Source: Acinetobacter bereziniae LMG 1003 = CIP 70.12
Lineage (GTDB): Bacteria; Pseudomonadota; Gammaproteobacteria; Pseudomonadales; Moraxellaceae
Assembly (NCBI RefSeq): GCF_000368925.1
Contig: NZ_KB849756.1
Span: 757,429 to 821,428, forward strand
Length of the DNA: 64,000 nt
Direction of reading: 5' to 3'
Notes under the pieces: generated by a model
Databases searched by the model: none
The model's input: only the letters and a program-made list of their open reading frames with translations
What the model was told of the DNA's origin: nothing
Translations under genes and position numbers: made by a program
In this document: in pieces, positions 53,999 through 64,000 of the stretch
Position numbering within the stretch: position 1 is the first letter of the stretch
Layout: each line of letters starts with the position of its first letter

Positions 53999-56900
53999 AG
54001 TAGTACTACTTGAAGAATTACTCTTTGATTCTAAATCACTAAGACCACTATTTTTATTTGAATCACTTCCCACAGCCATAGTCGCCCCAATAACTTCAGA
54101 TTTTCCTACATCTCCATTTGCATCGGGCTTTCCAGTCATGGTAGTTGCTCCACCATTGACATCAGGTGTCCCAGCTACCGTTGCAGGTTTTGGTGTTAAA
54201 TGATCATCGACGTTTTTAACGACTTCTTGCAGGGCTTTACCCGTTTCAGTAGTCGCTTTCTTCCCAACTGCACCAATACCAGCTCCACCTATCAACTCAC
54301 CATATATTTGTGCTTCAAGTCTCGCTTTCTCATAGTCATCTTGTTGCATCTGGTATAGATCTAATGTGGTCGTGTATTTTTCTCTATTAATCGCTTCAGC
54401 ATCTATAACTTTTTGCGCAATTTCTGGGGCGTTTTTAATAACCGTAGCTGTTGTATCTATCGCCTTTTGAGTACTTTCAGCAGGTTTTTCAACAAAATCA
54501 ACAATCCCATTTAATATATTCCATCCTGTTTCTACAGCACCTTCGATACCTGTTTTTAATCCTTCAACAGTTCCTACAGCTGTACCCGCATCACGTTTTA
54601 ATGGTTGAAGTAATTGATCACCAAGACCAAGTTCACTACTTTTAATTGCCCCATGATCCTGAATAAACTCTTTTTTATCGTTGTAATTTGCTGATTTTGT
54701 ATCCGCACTTCCTCCAAGAGTATTTGTTAGAAATACATCTTTATTTTTAAAATCATCTGGCGATGCAGTAAAACCTTTACCCTCAGTATCTATATAAGTT
54801 TTAGCCTTTTCTATTTCAGAATCAGTTAAATGACCTGCATATGTATCCCTTGTTGCCTCGACTCGAATCGTTGGAAATGCACCACCATTTGGTGCAGTGA
54901 TTTCTAAGTTAGGTAACCCATCACTATTCAAATCACTTACAGAAGTGTTGGCAGTTTTAGCACGTAAATATTGATAGCCTTCTTGATATTTTGATATTTC
55001 TGATTCAGATAGACTCCGATCAATACTATTTTTCCACCCTTCATCGATATTGTATAAAGCGCCTCGGGTTAAGATTGTTTTCGCATCATCTTCACTAATT
55101 CCTTTTTCTTTTGCATATTCTTTCGCTAGCTTTTGAATGAGATTAACTTCTTCTCGATGCAACTGACGATTATTTGAATCGACATTTACTGCTGTGCCTA
55201 CAATTGACGTATTTAATCCAACCACAGTTCCTGCACCAAATAGTGCCAAACTGCTTACACCGTTAACAACTGCCTCTGCGCTATCAGTTTTCATTCCTTT
55301 TTCAGTCAATGTTTTGACCATATTTTCTTGAATTTTATTTAGTGTAGGTGCAGCTGCTGCAATACCACTTGTTGTTAAAGCACCTTCTATTGAACCTGTA
55401 CTTAAAGCACCAATAGCTGTATGCATTGCAACTCGATAAACTCCTCCTTCATCCCATTTTTTTGCTTCTGCCTCATTTCCAAGTAATCTTTGTTTTAATG
55501 CTTGTTGTTGTGCATAGTCAGCTACAGCCTTAGGCGCATTCTCTCCAAACTTCTTCGTCACTTCCATCTGCAAATTGATTTCACTTTGAACCTTGTCTTT
55601 ATCAAAGTTATTTTTTAACGCACCACTATTTTCTCGGGCTGTATCTGTTGTCACACTGGTCAAGATGTCTGACTTGATCTGCTCAGCGGTTTTACCTGTT
55701 AATGCTTGCTGACCTTGTTCATCTCGAATGGTGATATTTGTCGTATTGATACCGCTCTTGGTCACACTACTGTCTTTATCACTGTCTAAACCAAAACCGA
55801 TCGACTTACTTACACCTGTAGTCGTGGATGCATGCTGATCAATTTTGTTTGGTGTAGAAAGTACAGTATCAGGGGTTTTACCACCTTTTTCATCGCTTTT
55901 GCCTGCATTAAACCCTGCACTTAAGCTAATACCTTTGGCATCATACTCACTGACATTACGAATATCTGAATGCGTCAATGTGCCTGTATCCAAAATATTT
56001 TTCTTTAAGTTTTCAGCAGTTTGTGTCGAGGTAATGATCGCTCCTTTCAAATCAGTATTATTCTTCACCTTGATCTGATAACCATCATCTCCAGCGAAAA
56101 CTCCTGACTGTTCGTTTACCGATGCATAATTGGCATTTACATTCGACTTACTAAAACTGCCTGATGCATTAGCACCATTGGTTCCGACACTAACTTGCCC
56201 TGAGATATTTTGTTGCTTGCTTTGATAGGTTGCTTTGTCTTGTAAGCTTTCGATATTTAGTTCATTGGCATCAATCTGTACACCTTTACCTTGTACCTGA
56301 CCACCAATAATATTGGTTGCATTTCCACTACTGATCGTGGTTGAACTGTCTTTAGAACCAATATGACTGTTCACATAACTGGTGTCTGTCCCATTGCCTT
56401 TGCCTTTTCCAAGATTTCCTCCAGCAGTGACCCCAAACCCTGTTTGATTACTGACTGAAACCCCTGCATTCCAACCTGCACTCTTGTTGCCAGACGCTTC
56501 AATGGTTTTTTGTTCAGCCGCTTTTATGTTGACATCATGATCGGCTGCCAAATGAGTCCCTTGCATACCCACAACATCCGAACCAATGATATTGATATTG
56601 GATTTTTCACCTGCGCCTGTGGCAACAATATTGGTTTTGCCAACTGCATAAACTTGACTTTGGCTGGCTGTACTACTTTGTGTCTGACTAAATTGAGTAT
56701 TTTTCTGCTCTCCGTAAGTCAGACTTACGCTGACTTCGACATTTCCATTCAGCTTACTTGCATCCGACAGTGCACCTTGTAATTTGCCTAAAGCCTGTCC
56801 CGCTTTATAAGCATCAAAACCAGCATTGGCTGCTGCCATGGCATTGACACGATCATTCTTACTCTGACCCACTTGCTTGCTTGAATCCACTACGGATTGC

Positions 56901-59900
56901 ACTGCACTGACCACTGGAACATTCACAGCAAGGGTTAAGCCCTTTTGCTCCATTTCATATTTATAATCACGGGTACTTTGTTCTTTTGCAGCTTCAATAT
57001 TGACTTGTTGTGCCAATATATTTACATCGCCATTTTGTGAGGAAACCGTACTTCCCGTCTGTTGGTAAGTTTTGCCTGCAATGATATTGGTATTGCCATT
57101 TAAACTGCCAACCATTGAACCTGTGTTGGTCGATTGGGTATTTTGTTGTTCTGTCAGCTCTTTCTTTGAACCTACACTAAAACCAATCCCACCACTCGAC
57201 ATCAACCCAGATTTTTTAACGCTCGACTCTGAATAATCTAAATATTTATTTTCAGCACCCGTAATACTAACATTCTCTTTCGCCTGAATCTGCGTGAGTT
57301 CATCTGAAATAATATTACTGCCACGAATATTGATATTGTTGGCATCAAGAATGACATTTTTACCATCAATTGTGCTAGCAATCGCTTCATTACTCATGTT
57401 TCGTACGCGACCTTTCTCTGTAGTCGTGCTAAATGTACTCTTGTCTTTGGTTTTATAGGCAGTCTCTGAATCTGAAAGTTTTCGACCCTCAGAAATATCG
57501 ATCTTCTGTTGTGCTGAAAGTATCGTTGAACCTTGTTCACTAGAAATTTGTGAACCTTTCACTGATATATTTTCAGCTTGAAAACGTGTATCGCCAGCAC
57601 TCTGAATGAATGAACCAATATCTTGCTGTTTTTTATCATAGTTGTAGTTATCCTTATTGGTATAACCACGATTATTCACAGAAGTATTTACACCTTCTAT
57701 GTTGAGATTTCCTTGCGTCTTAAGCAGACTCGAACCATTAAGGTTAATAATTTCAGTGCCTTTTAATGAAGTATTGCCACCAACATTAATCACCAAAGTA
57801 GTACTTAACGGATCTGTCTTGTAATCTGCTAAATTTAAAGACGAACCAACATAAAGCCCGGCTTGACGGTCAAAGCCCTCACGCGTAAATACGCTTGCAC
57901 CGAGATTATTCACAGTGCTCTGAGTTGTACTATGTTGGTTAAAATCACCGCCAATATTAAGTTTTGCTGAATCAATTGCCTTAATCGTTCCACCAATATT
58001 ATTTAAATCTTTAGTAGTATTGAGTTCAACACGGTTCGCCTGCATCCGCCCACCGAGTTGATTGATGCTATCTGCTGAGATTTGTAATGCTTCACGTCCA
58101 GCAATTGTCGCACTATTGAGTACATCGCCTTGTACATTCAATCGCACCTGATTTGCACTGACTAAGGTACCATCACCCTTTAAATCACTTGCACGGGCTT
58201 TTACATAGACTTGTGGTACCAGTGCCTTGGTCGTTGTACCGTCCGCAAGTTTAATGGTTTTTTCTTCTAACCACACAATATCAGTGGTGAGTTGTGCAAT
58301 TTGTGCAGCCGTCAATGCAATCCCAGGACGTAAATTATAATTTTTAGCAAAGGTTAGACCATTATTCATTAAAGCCTTATATTGGGCTTCATCATTTGCA
58401 TAACCTTGTAAAAATCTAAATCCTGTCAATTGCGCAATTTGATCTTGAACCAATCGTTGTTCGTAATAGCCATCTCCCAAGCGTTTTTGTTTCAATGCTG
58501 GGTCAAGATCCATCGCATCTAACATATAGTCCGAAGACAACCATTGTTTATAGTTGATAAATGCTGGATCGGTTTCTACTAAATATTTTGATTGGCTCTC
58601 TGTATTCGTACTAAAAAGTGCATTGCTTGGCAAGCTCATGAAGTCCATAGATACACTACGGATTTCAAGATCACCTTGACCTTTGACCCCTGTTGTTTGC
58701 GCTGCATTTGCTTGTAATTTTTCAGCAGAATCCAGAGATTGAAGATTTTGCGCTTGTGAGTTGACCTGCGCTTTTTCTCCAGAGTTCACATCTAATTGAT
58801 CAGGTGTATTGGGTGTATTTGTTTCTTGACCATTTGCAGTAACGGATTGCCCAGCATTTACATTTATATCGACCTGTTGACTTTGTTGTTGACGATCTAC
58901 CAATTGCTCTGGGGTATTAACAGTATCTGTGGTGATAGTTGCATGATTGCCTGTACTCACCGCTGAAATATTCTGATTTGAGGTATGATTTTTAACATTC
59001 CCCAACCATTGATTCACAGGCAAATCAATTTCTTTAATTTCATCTGCAGGATTATAGGTTTGTGACTTATTCCACTTACGTTCGTGATAGCGTTTAAAAC
59101 CGCCACGCCAATTCGAATAAGTATATGTACTGATCCCAGATTGTTTGAGTATTTGCTGACCTTTACCATCAATATTATTTACAGCCTGTGCAAGCTCAGC
59201 ATTGAGTTTTCCACCAGCAAGTACATAACTCTTATCATTTTTAAAAGCATCAGCATAAATATTGAGATCACCACCAGCAATAATTTCTGCTGGAGCAGAA
59301 GTCACAACCTGACTTTCAAACTTGGTTTCTTTAACTTCGTACTGTGTCCATGCTTTTATTTCCGTATTATCAAATTTTAAATTATAGGCTTGAATTGCCT
59401 CATCTAATTGTTGATAAGCAGTTTCGTCACTCGAACTCCATGCATCTAAATCCTTTTTATATTGGGCTTGCGCTTGATCATAAGTCTGCTGATCTTTTTG
59501 GTATTGCGTATACGCTGTTTGATATGCTGCACATGCAACAGCATCATAACCTAAACCAACTTCACAACTTGACTGTCCTGTTGGGGGAACAGGTTGAACT
59601 AAGGTTGGCGCTTCAGGTGCATCTGTTGATGGTGGTGTAATATTAAAATATGCCCATACAGGATCTGACTTTTTGTAATTAACATTACAACTTTGCTCAT
59701 CTCCAGTTCCAACACAGTTGACTGATTCAACATTCGGGATCGGCGTTTCACCCAGTTTAATATTTTCAGGCAACACATTTGGCGTCGTATCATAACGATA
59801 TAGCCCTGCACGACTCCAATTTTTCCAATATAAATTTTCTACTGGGATCTTTGTCGTTTTGTCTTTAGGCTGGATATAAATTTTGTCAGTTACCCCACCA

Positions 59901-62900
59901 ATTTGAACGAGTTTTGTTTCAAAATTTTGATTAATATTATTAATATTTTTTGCAATAAGGGTCATATCTCCCAATGACTCGATACGTGCACTTAAATTAT
60001 TGACAGTATGTGCTTGTCCTTGGGCTTTTAAATCAGGGTTTAATTTGCCCCCAATCGTTAAATCTCCTGCACTGAAGATCCAAGCATTGTCTCTAGCACT
60101 TTCTTTAACAACGCCACCTGACTGATTGTTTAAGATTTGAATCCCTAAATCCATATCACCGCGTGATGCGATCACAGCGCCTGTACCGAAAGAGTTGGAC
60201 TTGTTATCCAGAGTATTGGCTTGAATCGCAACATGTGTACCATAAATTCGTGCACCATCATTCCAAACACGATTGGCTTGAATATGGGTGAGCTCACCAT
60301 TGATTAAGCCTTGGTTGTGTAGGGTATCTTGTGCAATCAGACGCGTCTCATTCGATGAAATACTCGCACCTGTTTGATTTTGAATATTTTTTGCATTGAG
60401 TTCAACTTTTTGCCCTGCTGTCAATTCAGACTGATTGATTAAATCCTGTTCTGTACTGAGTTTCAGTGTGCCATTCGCAGAAATTTGATCTGCTTGGGTA
60501 TGGGTATAGCTTTGCTTTAAGTCGATATCGACATTACCCTCACTGACGATCTTACCTTTATTGATCAATTCATTGGCTTTCAGATTGAGTTGATTTTTTG
60601 CGAGTAACTCACCATCTGTATTATTTAAATTCAGCGTCTTATTCACTGTACCAATGCTAAGTGTATTCAAACTACTGATTGAACCCAATTGGTTGCTCAA
60701 TTGGTTGTTGATATTCAATATTGCATTGTCGCTGGCGCGAATCACACCAGCTTGGTTATCGAGAGTTAGTGCATTGATTTCAATATTTTTAGCATCAAGC
60801 CCACCTAGTACAGTGCTATCTTTGGTCTGTGCATTGATGAATTGATTAGCGGTTGCGGTCAGTTTTTCACCTGCAACAATATGACTGCCTACACCACTGT
60901 TATTGATCGTATCCGAATTTAAACTGACATTTTGCTGTGCCTGAATTTGCCCAGCAAGGTTATCAATACGCCCATCCGATGTTTGCTGATGAATGTTTAA
61001 GTCTGCTTGGCTATTGATTTGACCGCTATTGTTATTGATATTCTGCGCAGCAATGTTGGCTGAACCAATTGCCGCAATATAACCACGAGTATTTTCAAGC
61101 TGAGTAATATTGAGCAGATCAAGACTACCTTGGCTGAGTATTCCAGCATTGTTACCTGAATTATTATTCAGCAAGGCATTTTGTTGTGTATCAATCTTAA
61201 CTGACTGTTCAGCCTGAATTAAACCTGTTTGGTTATCCAATTTGCCTGTTTTTAAATCTACAGTTTTGGCAATGATTTTACCGTTTTGATTACTGAGCTG
61301 CTGTTTTTGGGTATCAATACTGAGCTGATTCTGTGTCGCAATCTGCCCAGCTGTATTATCTAAACCAACACTATTTAAACTTGCATTTTGTGCTGCATAA
61401 ATATCCCCTTTTTGATTAAGCAACTGTCCTTGTGCTGCAATGTAAATATCTGATTTTTCTGATCTGATCGTACCTTCAGTATTATCTAAAAGGCGGCTTT
61501 GAATATCTAAATTTTTTCCAGCAAGCAATACGCCATTATTATTTTGAATATCCCCTTGAACATCAATTTGCGCTTGATCCTCTGAGTAGATCTGCCCTTG
61601 CTGATTGTTCAGTTGCTTGGCGTTTAAACCCAACTGATTTTTGCTATAAATCGTGCCTGTTTGGTTATCGATTCCACTCGCCTGAATATCAGCATCTGTA
61701 CCCGCAAAGATTTCTCCCTTTTGGTTATCTAAATCCTGTTGAACCTGTAAAGTGAGTTTATTTTGTTCTGAGCGGATTTTACCTGCGGTATTGTGAATAC
61801 TATTGGCTTGTATTTGTACGTGTTGATTGGCTGCAATAGTACCAGATTGGTTGTTGAGTTGATCTGCAACATTGAGATGTAATTGATCTTTGGCGTAAAC
61901 AGTACCATCAGTATTATCAACTTGTTTTACCGTTGCATTAAGCGCCTGTCCTGCAATCACTTTACCTTTTTGGTTGCTGAGATTTTGTGCATTCAGATCA
62001 ATAGATTTACCTGCCGAAATTTCTCCCGCTTGGTTACTGATATCCTTTTGCACATTCAGTTTAAGTTGATCTTGTTGTGAACGAATTTGTCCTGCATTAT
62101 TGATGACAGAACCAGCTATGAGATCAGTCAATTGTTCAGCAGCAACAACACCTTGAGTATTGTTTAGCTCAGTTGTTGCCGAAAGTTGTAATTGTTCACC
62201 AGCGTAAACCACACCCTCAGTATTATCTAAGTTGTTCAGTTGAATATCGGCACTTGCACCCGACTGAATTTTACCTTTTTGTGATGTAACGTTCTGCGCT
62301 TTTAGATTCAGATTTTTTGCTGCTGAGATTAAGCCACGGTTGTTCTGAATATCTTGAACAATTCTTAAATTGGAATTGGCATTTTCTGAACGGATTTGTC
62401 CTACATGATTCAATAAGTGCTGTGTATTTAGGTTTAGATTTTGTTCTGCTGCAAGGGTACCTGCACTGTTGTCAGTTGTACCTGAGACATTGAGATCCAG
62501 TTGTTTCTTAGCGTAAATTGTCCCAGATTGATTATTCAAATCTGTGACTTCGAGTTGTGTATCGGTACCTGAAAGCAGTTGCCCAGCTTGGTTTTCAACT
62601 TGGGCAGCCATGATATTAAGTGCATTTGCACTTTGAATACTTCCAGATTGGTTGTTTAAAGTTTCAGCAATGATGAGATTCGCATCACCAGATTCAGTCT
62701 GAATCTGACCTTTGTGATTATTTAGATTTTTTGCATCTAGTATAAGGTGCTGTTTTGCAGCAATTAAACCCTGTTGGTTAGACACATCTTGTGTTGCATG
62801 CAGTCCAAATTTTCCTGCTGCGTAGACAGTACCTGTGTCATTATTCAATAGAGTTGTTGCTATAACTGCATCACGTCCTGCAATAATTTTACCTGACTGG

Positions 62901-64000
62901 TTATCGAGTTGTTGTGTCACCAGTTTTAGGTCTTTGTCAGCAAGTGTTTGAATCACACCTTGCTGATTATTCAGCTTCGATATATTGAGCTGAGCATCAC
63001 CAGCAGCACTGATCACACCAGAGGTATTATTCAATGTTTGCGCAACATTCACATTCAATTGCCCATTGGCATCACTTTGAATTAGTTGCCCTTGTTGATG
63101 ACTGAGCTCAGTTGCTTTTAAATCAATATTTTGTGCGGCAGTAAGCGCTTGATCTAAATTGGTAATGCCTAGATCAAGTTTTAGATGGCTATTACTTTGG
63201 ATCTTACTCTGTTGTCCTTGTAGGTTTTTTGCAGTGATTTTTAACTGTTGATCACCCGCATGTAAAATTTCACCCGCTTTGGAATTTAAAGTGTTGGTTT
63301 TAATTTCAGTATTGTCGGCATTAGTAATGATCTGACCTGCATTGTTATCAATCCGATTTGCCACATCCAGAATAAAATCATTTTTACCTGTGTGTTGAAT
63401 TAAACCTTGGTCGTTATTGAGTTGTACTGTATTGAGATTGATCTGTTCTGCGCTATATTGCCCTTTTTCATTGTCAATATTTTGTGTTGCAATTAAATCC
63501 AATTGTTGATTTACAATGATTTTGGCATTGTTGGTCTTCAATTCAGTGGTTGCAATATTGATATTCTGCGCTTGGCTTTCACTTTGGCTTAAGTCTGTGC
63601 TTTGAGCTGCTTTAATTTGAATTTGTTTGCCTGATAAAATCTTACCTGCAATCTGTACATTTTGTGCATCAAGAGTCAATGTGGCATCAGCATTGCTCAG
63701 TTTCCCTTCTGAATCCAATCCAGCAGCCCATACCGCATTTTTATCACTGGTGATCGTATTTGATTGAACATTGATTTTATTTAGTGCCGCAAGCTGACCA
63801 TATTGTTGCAACTGATTCACTGTTAAATCAGCACTATTGCCAGCATAAATTTGTCCCGTACTTTGTAACTGCAAGGCATTCAATTTGAGATTTTGCCCAG
63901 CAATCAAATGACCTGCTGAATCTTGCGTCGTACCATTATCAATTTGATCAACATTGATCGTTAGATCTGCCTTTTTCGCTTGAATTGTGCCTTGCTGATT
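53561..64000 (-). CDS. cdiA: CdiA, giant contact-dependent inhibition effector (N-terminus outside window)
   Basis: More than 3,470 residues lie in the window and the frame is still open at the right edge. The N-terminal export (TPS) domain and the cdiB transporter must be further right. From the right: a long FHA-1 repeat region with about 20-residue units (NQSGTIYAKKQLDLNVSG type) to about 60.0 kb. Next is a unique Tyr/Trp/Pro/Cys-containing middle (KIYIQPKDKTTK to KRYHERKWNK), probably including the receptor-binding part. Then comes the conserved CdiA segment LKQKRLGDGYYEQRLVQDQI ... GIALTAAQIAQLTTDIVW (about 58.2-58.5 kb). An FHA-2 region runs to about 55.7 kb. The pre-toxin has VDSNNRQLHREEVNLI at 55141-55195 in place of VENN. 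The remaining about 525 residues end in an unrecognised toxin of about 145 residues. Confidence 0.9.
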   Translation of the reverse strand, partial: NQQGTIQAKKADLTINVDQIDNGTTQDSAGHLIAGQNLKLNALQLQSTGQIYAGNSADLTVNQLQQYGQLAALNKINVQSNTITSDKNAVWAAGLDSEGKLSNADATLTLDAQNVQIAGKILSGKQIQIKAAQSTDLSQSESQAQNINIATTELKTNNAKIIVNQQLDLIATQNIDNEKGQYSAEQINLNTVQLNNDQGLIQHTGKNDFILDVANRIDNNAGQIITNADNTEIKTNTLNSKAGEILHAGDQQLKITAKNLQGQQSKIQSNSHLKLDLGITNLDQALTAAQNIDLKATELSHQQGQLIQSDANGQLNVNVAQTLNNTSGVISAAGDAQLNISKLNNQQGVIQTLADKDLKLVTQQLDNQSGKIIAGRDAVIATTLLNNDTGTVYAAGKFGLHATQDVSNQQGLIAAKQHLILDAKNLNNHKGQIQTESGDANLIIAETLNNQSGSIQSANALNIMAAQVENQAGQLLSGTDTQLEVTDLNNQSGTIYAKKQLDLNVSGTTDNSAGTLAAEQNLNLNTQHLLNHVGQIRSENANSNLRIVQDIQNNRGLISAAKNLNLKAQNVTSQKGKIQSGASADIQLNNLDNTEGVVYAGEQLQLSATTELNNTQGVVAAEQLTDLIAGSVINNAGQIRSQQDQLKLNVQKDISNQAGEISAGKSIDLNAQNLSNQKGKVIAGQALNATVKQVDNTDGTVYAKDQLHLNVADQLNNQSGTIAANQHVQIQANSIHNTAGKIRSEQNKLTLQVQQDLDNQKGEIFAGTDADIQASGIDNQTGTIYSKNQLGLNAKQLNNQQGQIYSEDQAQIDVQGDIQNNNGVLLAGKNLDIQSRLLDNTEGTIRSEKSDIYIAAQGQLLNQKGDIYAAQNASLNSVGLDNTAGQIATQNQLSIDTQKQQLSNQNGKIIAKTVDLKTGKLDNQTGLIQAEQSVKIDTQQNALLNNNSGNNAGILSQGSLDLLNITQLENTRGYIAAIGSANIAAQNINNNSGQINSQADLNIHQQTSDGRIDNLAGQIQAQQNVSLNSDTINNSGVGSHIVAGEKLTATANQFINAQTKDSTVLGGLDAKNIEINALTLDNQAGVIRASDNAILNINNQLSNQLGSISSLNTLSIGTVNKTLNLNNTDGELLAKNQLNLKANELINKGKIVSEGNVDIDLKQSYTHTQADQISANGTLKLSTEQDLINQSELTAGQKVELNAKNIQNQTGASISSNETRLIAQDTLHNQGLINGELTHIQANRVWNDGARIYGTHVAIQANTLDNKSNSFGTGAVIASRGDMDLGIQILNNQSGGVVKESARDNAWIFSAGDLTIGGKLNPDLKAQGQAHTVNNLSARIESLGDMTLIAKNINNINQNFETKLVQIGGVTDKIYIQPKDKTTKIPVENLYWKNWSRAGLYRYDTTPNVLPENIKLGETPIPNVESVNCVGTGDEQSCNVNYKKSDPVWAYFNITPPSTDAPEAPTLVQPVPPTGQSSCEVGLGYDAVACAAYQTAYTQYQKDQQTYDQAQAQYKKDLDAWSSSDETAYQQLDEAIQAYNLKFDNTEIKAWTQYEVKETKFESQVVTSAPAEIIAGGDLNIYADAFKNDKSYVLAGGKLNAELAQAVNNIDGKGQQILKQSGISTYTYSNWRGGFKRYHERKWNKSQTYNPADEIKEIDLPVNQWLGNVKNHTSNQNISAVSTGNHATITTDTVNTPEQLVDRQQQSQQVDINVNAGQSVTANGQETNTPNTPDQLDVNSGEKAQVNSQAQNLQSLDSAEKLQANAAQTTGVKGQGDLEIRSVSMDFMSLPSNALFSTNTESQSKYLVETDPAFINYKQWLSSDYMLDAMDLDPALKQKRLGDGYYEQRLVQDQIAQLTGFRFLQGYANDEAQYKALMNNGLTFAKNYNLRPGIALTAAQIAQLTTDIVWLEEKTIKLADGTTTKALVPQVYVKARASDLKGDGTLVSANQVRLNVQGDVLNSATIAGREALQISADSINQLGGRMQANRVELNTTKDLNNIGGTIKAIDSAKLNIGGDFNQHSTTQSTVNNLGASVFTREGFDRQAGLYVGSSLNLADYKTDPLSTTLVINVGGNTSLKGTEIINLNGSSLLKTQGNLNIEGVNTSVNNRGYTNKDNYNYDKKQQDIGSFIQSAGDTRFQAENISVKGSQISSEQGSTILSAQQKIDISEGRKLSDSETAYKTKDKSTFSTTTEKGRVRNMSNEAIASTIDGKNVILDANNINIRGSNIISDELTQIQAKENVSITGAENKYLDYSESSVKKSGLMSSGGIGFSVGSKKELTEQQNTQSTNTGSMVGSLNGNTNIIAGKTYQQTGSTVSSQNGDVNILAQQVNIEAAKEQSTRDYKYEMEQKGLTLAVNVPVVSAVQSVVDSSKQVGQSKNDRVNAMAAANAGFDAYKAGQALGKLQGALSDASKLNGNVEVSVSLTYGEQKNTQFSQTQSSTASQSQVYAVGKTNIVATGAGEKSNINIIGSDVVGMQGTHLAADHDVNIKAAEQKTIEASGNKSAGWNAGVSVSNQTGFGVTAGGNLGKGKGNGTDTSYVNSHIGSKDSSTTISSGNATNIIGGQVQGKGVQIDANELNIESLQDKATYQSKQQNISGQVSVGTNGANASGSFSKSNVNANYASVNEQSGVFAGDDGYQIKVKNNTDLKGAIITSTQTAENLKKNILDTGTLTHSDIRNVSEYDAKGISLSAGFNAGKSDEKGGKTPDTVLSTPNKIDQHASTTTGVSKSIGFGLDSDKDSSVTKSGINTTNITIRDEQGQQALTGKTAEQIKSDILTSVTTDTARENSGALKNNFDKDKVQSEINLQMEVTKKFGENAPKAVADYAQQQALKQRLLGNEAEAKKWDEGGVYRVAMHTAIGALSTGSIEGALTTSGIAAAAPTLNKIQENMVKTLTEKGMKTDSAEAVVNGVSSLALFGAGTVVGLNTSIVGTAVNVDSNNRQLHREEVNLIQKLAKEYAKEKGISEDDAKTILTRGALYNIDEGWKNSIDRSLSESEISKYQEGYQYLRAKTANTSVSDLNSDGLPNLEITAPNGGAFPTIRVEATRDTYAGHLTDSEIEKAKTYIDTEGKGFTASPDDFKNKDVFLTNTLGGSADTKSANYNDKKEFIQDHGAIKSSELGLGDQLLQPLKRDAGTAVGTVEGLKTGIEGAVETGWNILNGIVDFVEKPAESTQKAIDTTATVIKNAPEIAQKVIDAEAINREKYTTTLDLYQMQQDDYEKARLEAQIYGELIGGAGIGAVGKKATTETGKALQEVVKNVDDHLTPKPATVAGTPDVNGGATTMTGKPDANGDVGKSEVIGATMAVGSDSNKNSGLSDLESKSNSSSSTTIPKPKIDITDEFIFKNQNGIITMRYGNPEGVAGIIVNVDKNGILGFDIRSAPDHPYMNASGVDMFSSAIQRLNQEGIQVNKIRGAWISGTDSVNTAQYSANLAKGMSPNDAALNTWTGKIAQRHGYTKVEEIESSGGVTYVIFGK
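60000..64000 (-). repeat. FHA-1-type repeat region within cdiA
   Basis: Dozens of degenerate 60-70-base units code for alternating patterns such as LDNTEGTIRSEKSD, LNNQQGQIYSEDQA and INNAGQIRSQQDQ (N-x-x-G-x-I). This is a beta-helix stalk. The limits are approximate at the left, and the region continues past the right edge. Confidence 0.8.

Noticed and set aside
59500..64000. Regular short repeats resembling a CRISPR array
   Set aside because: The units are degenerate coding repeats of the CdiA stalk in one open frame, with no identical repeats and unique spacers.

Overview
The window is AT-rich DNA from a gamma-proteobacterium that looks like Acinetobacter. The main reasons are a complete Csu-type pilus operon with the characteristic order csuA/B-A-B-C-D-E, a very large CdiA of the Acinetobacter kind, and many amino-acid and amine catabolic genes. 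A species cannot be named from sequence reading alone. No rRNA, tRNA, CRISPR array or complete insertion sequence was seen.

Layout. 0-5 kb: a truncated APC permease, then a beta-alanine degradation pair (bauA-like transaminase and mmsA) with a divergent LysR regulator and a T-N11-A operator between them. 5-10.5 kb: a four-gene chaperone-usher fimbrial operon (pilin, chaperone, usher, tip protein) with a terminator-like hairpin after the pilin gene. 11-18.7 kb: a mixed accessory stretch with an alpha/beta hydrolase, an acetoacetate-decarboxylase-like gene broken by an in-frame stop, an APC permease, a lipoprotein serine hydrolase and a metzincin-type protease. Copies of the permease 3' end recur between these genes, and there is a fused tetR/permease scar. 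18.8-27 kb: a GABA regulon of gabD, gabT, a porin, a GabR/MocR-type regulator and a GABA-type permease. It is tied together by three copies of one 36-bp direct-repeat operator. 27-29 kb: TetR plus a phytanoyl-CoA-dioxygenase-like gene. 29-36.3 kb: a serine-recombinase-like protein lacking all recognisable catalytic residues, then the Csu operon. 37-46.7 kb: an amine or amino-acid catabolic island of transaminase, permease and flavoprotein on one strand, and RidA, DUF1028, LysR, M20 deacetylase and aldehyde dehydrogenase on the other. 47-64 kb: a contact-dependent inhibition (CDI) locus read right to left. The giant cdiA runs off the right edge, and behind it lies a string of displaced toxin tips and immunity genes.

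How it works together. Three class III transaminases and three aldehyde dehydrogenases, with matching permeases, form separate modules for omega-amino acids and amines (beta-alanine, GABA, and an unidentified amine). Two unrelated chaperone-usher systems and the CDI system give surface attachment and contact-dependent competition.

The most notable observations are: (1) the shared GabR-type operator, two 12-bp half-sites repeated at exactly 24 bp in front of gabT, gabR and gabP; (2) the CDI toxin graveyard, with five different toxin tips or remnants (an unrecognised resident toxin, an HNH-like tail, a tail-only stub, a PD-(D/E)XK-like nuclease and a decayed DNA/RNA non-specific nuclease) and a 249-bp duplicated pre-toxin module; (3) the catalytically dead recombinase beside the Csu operon.
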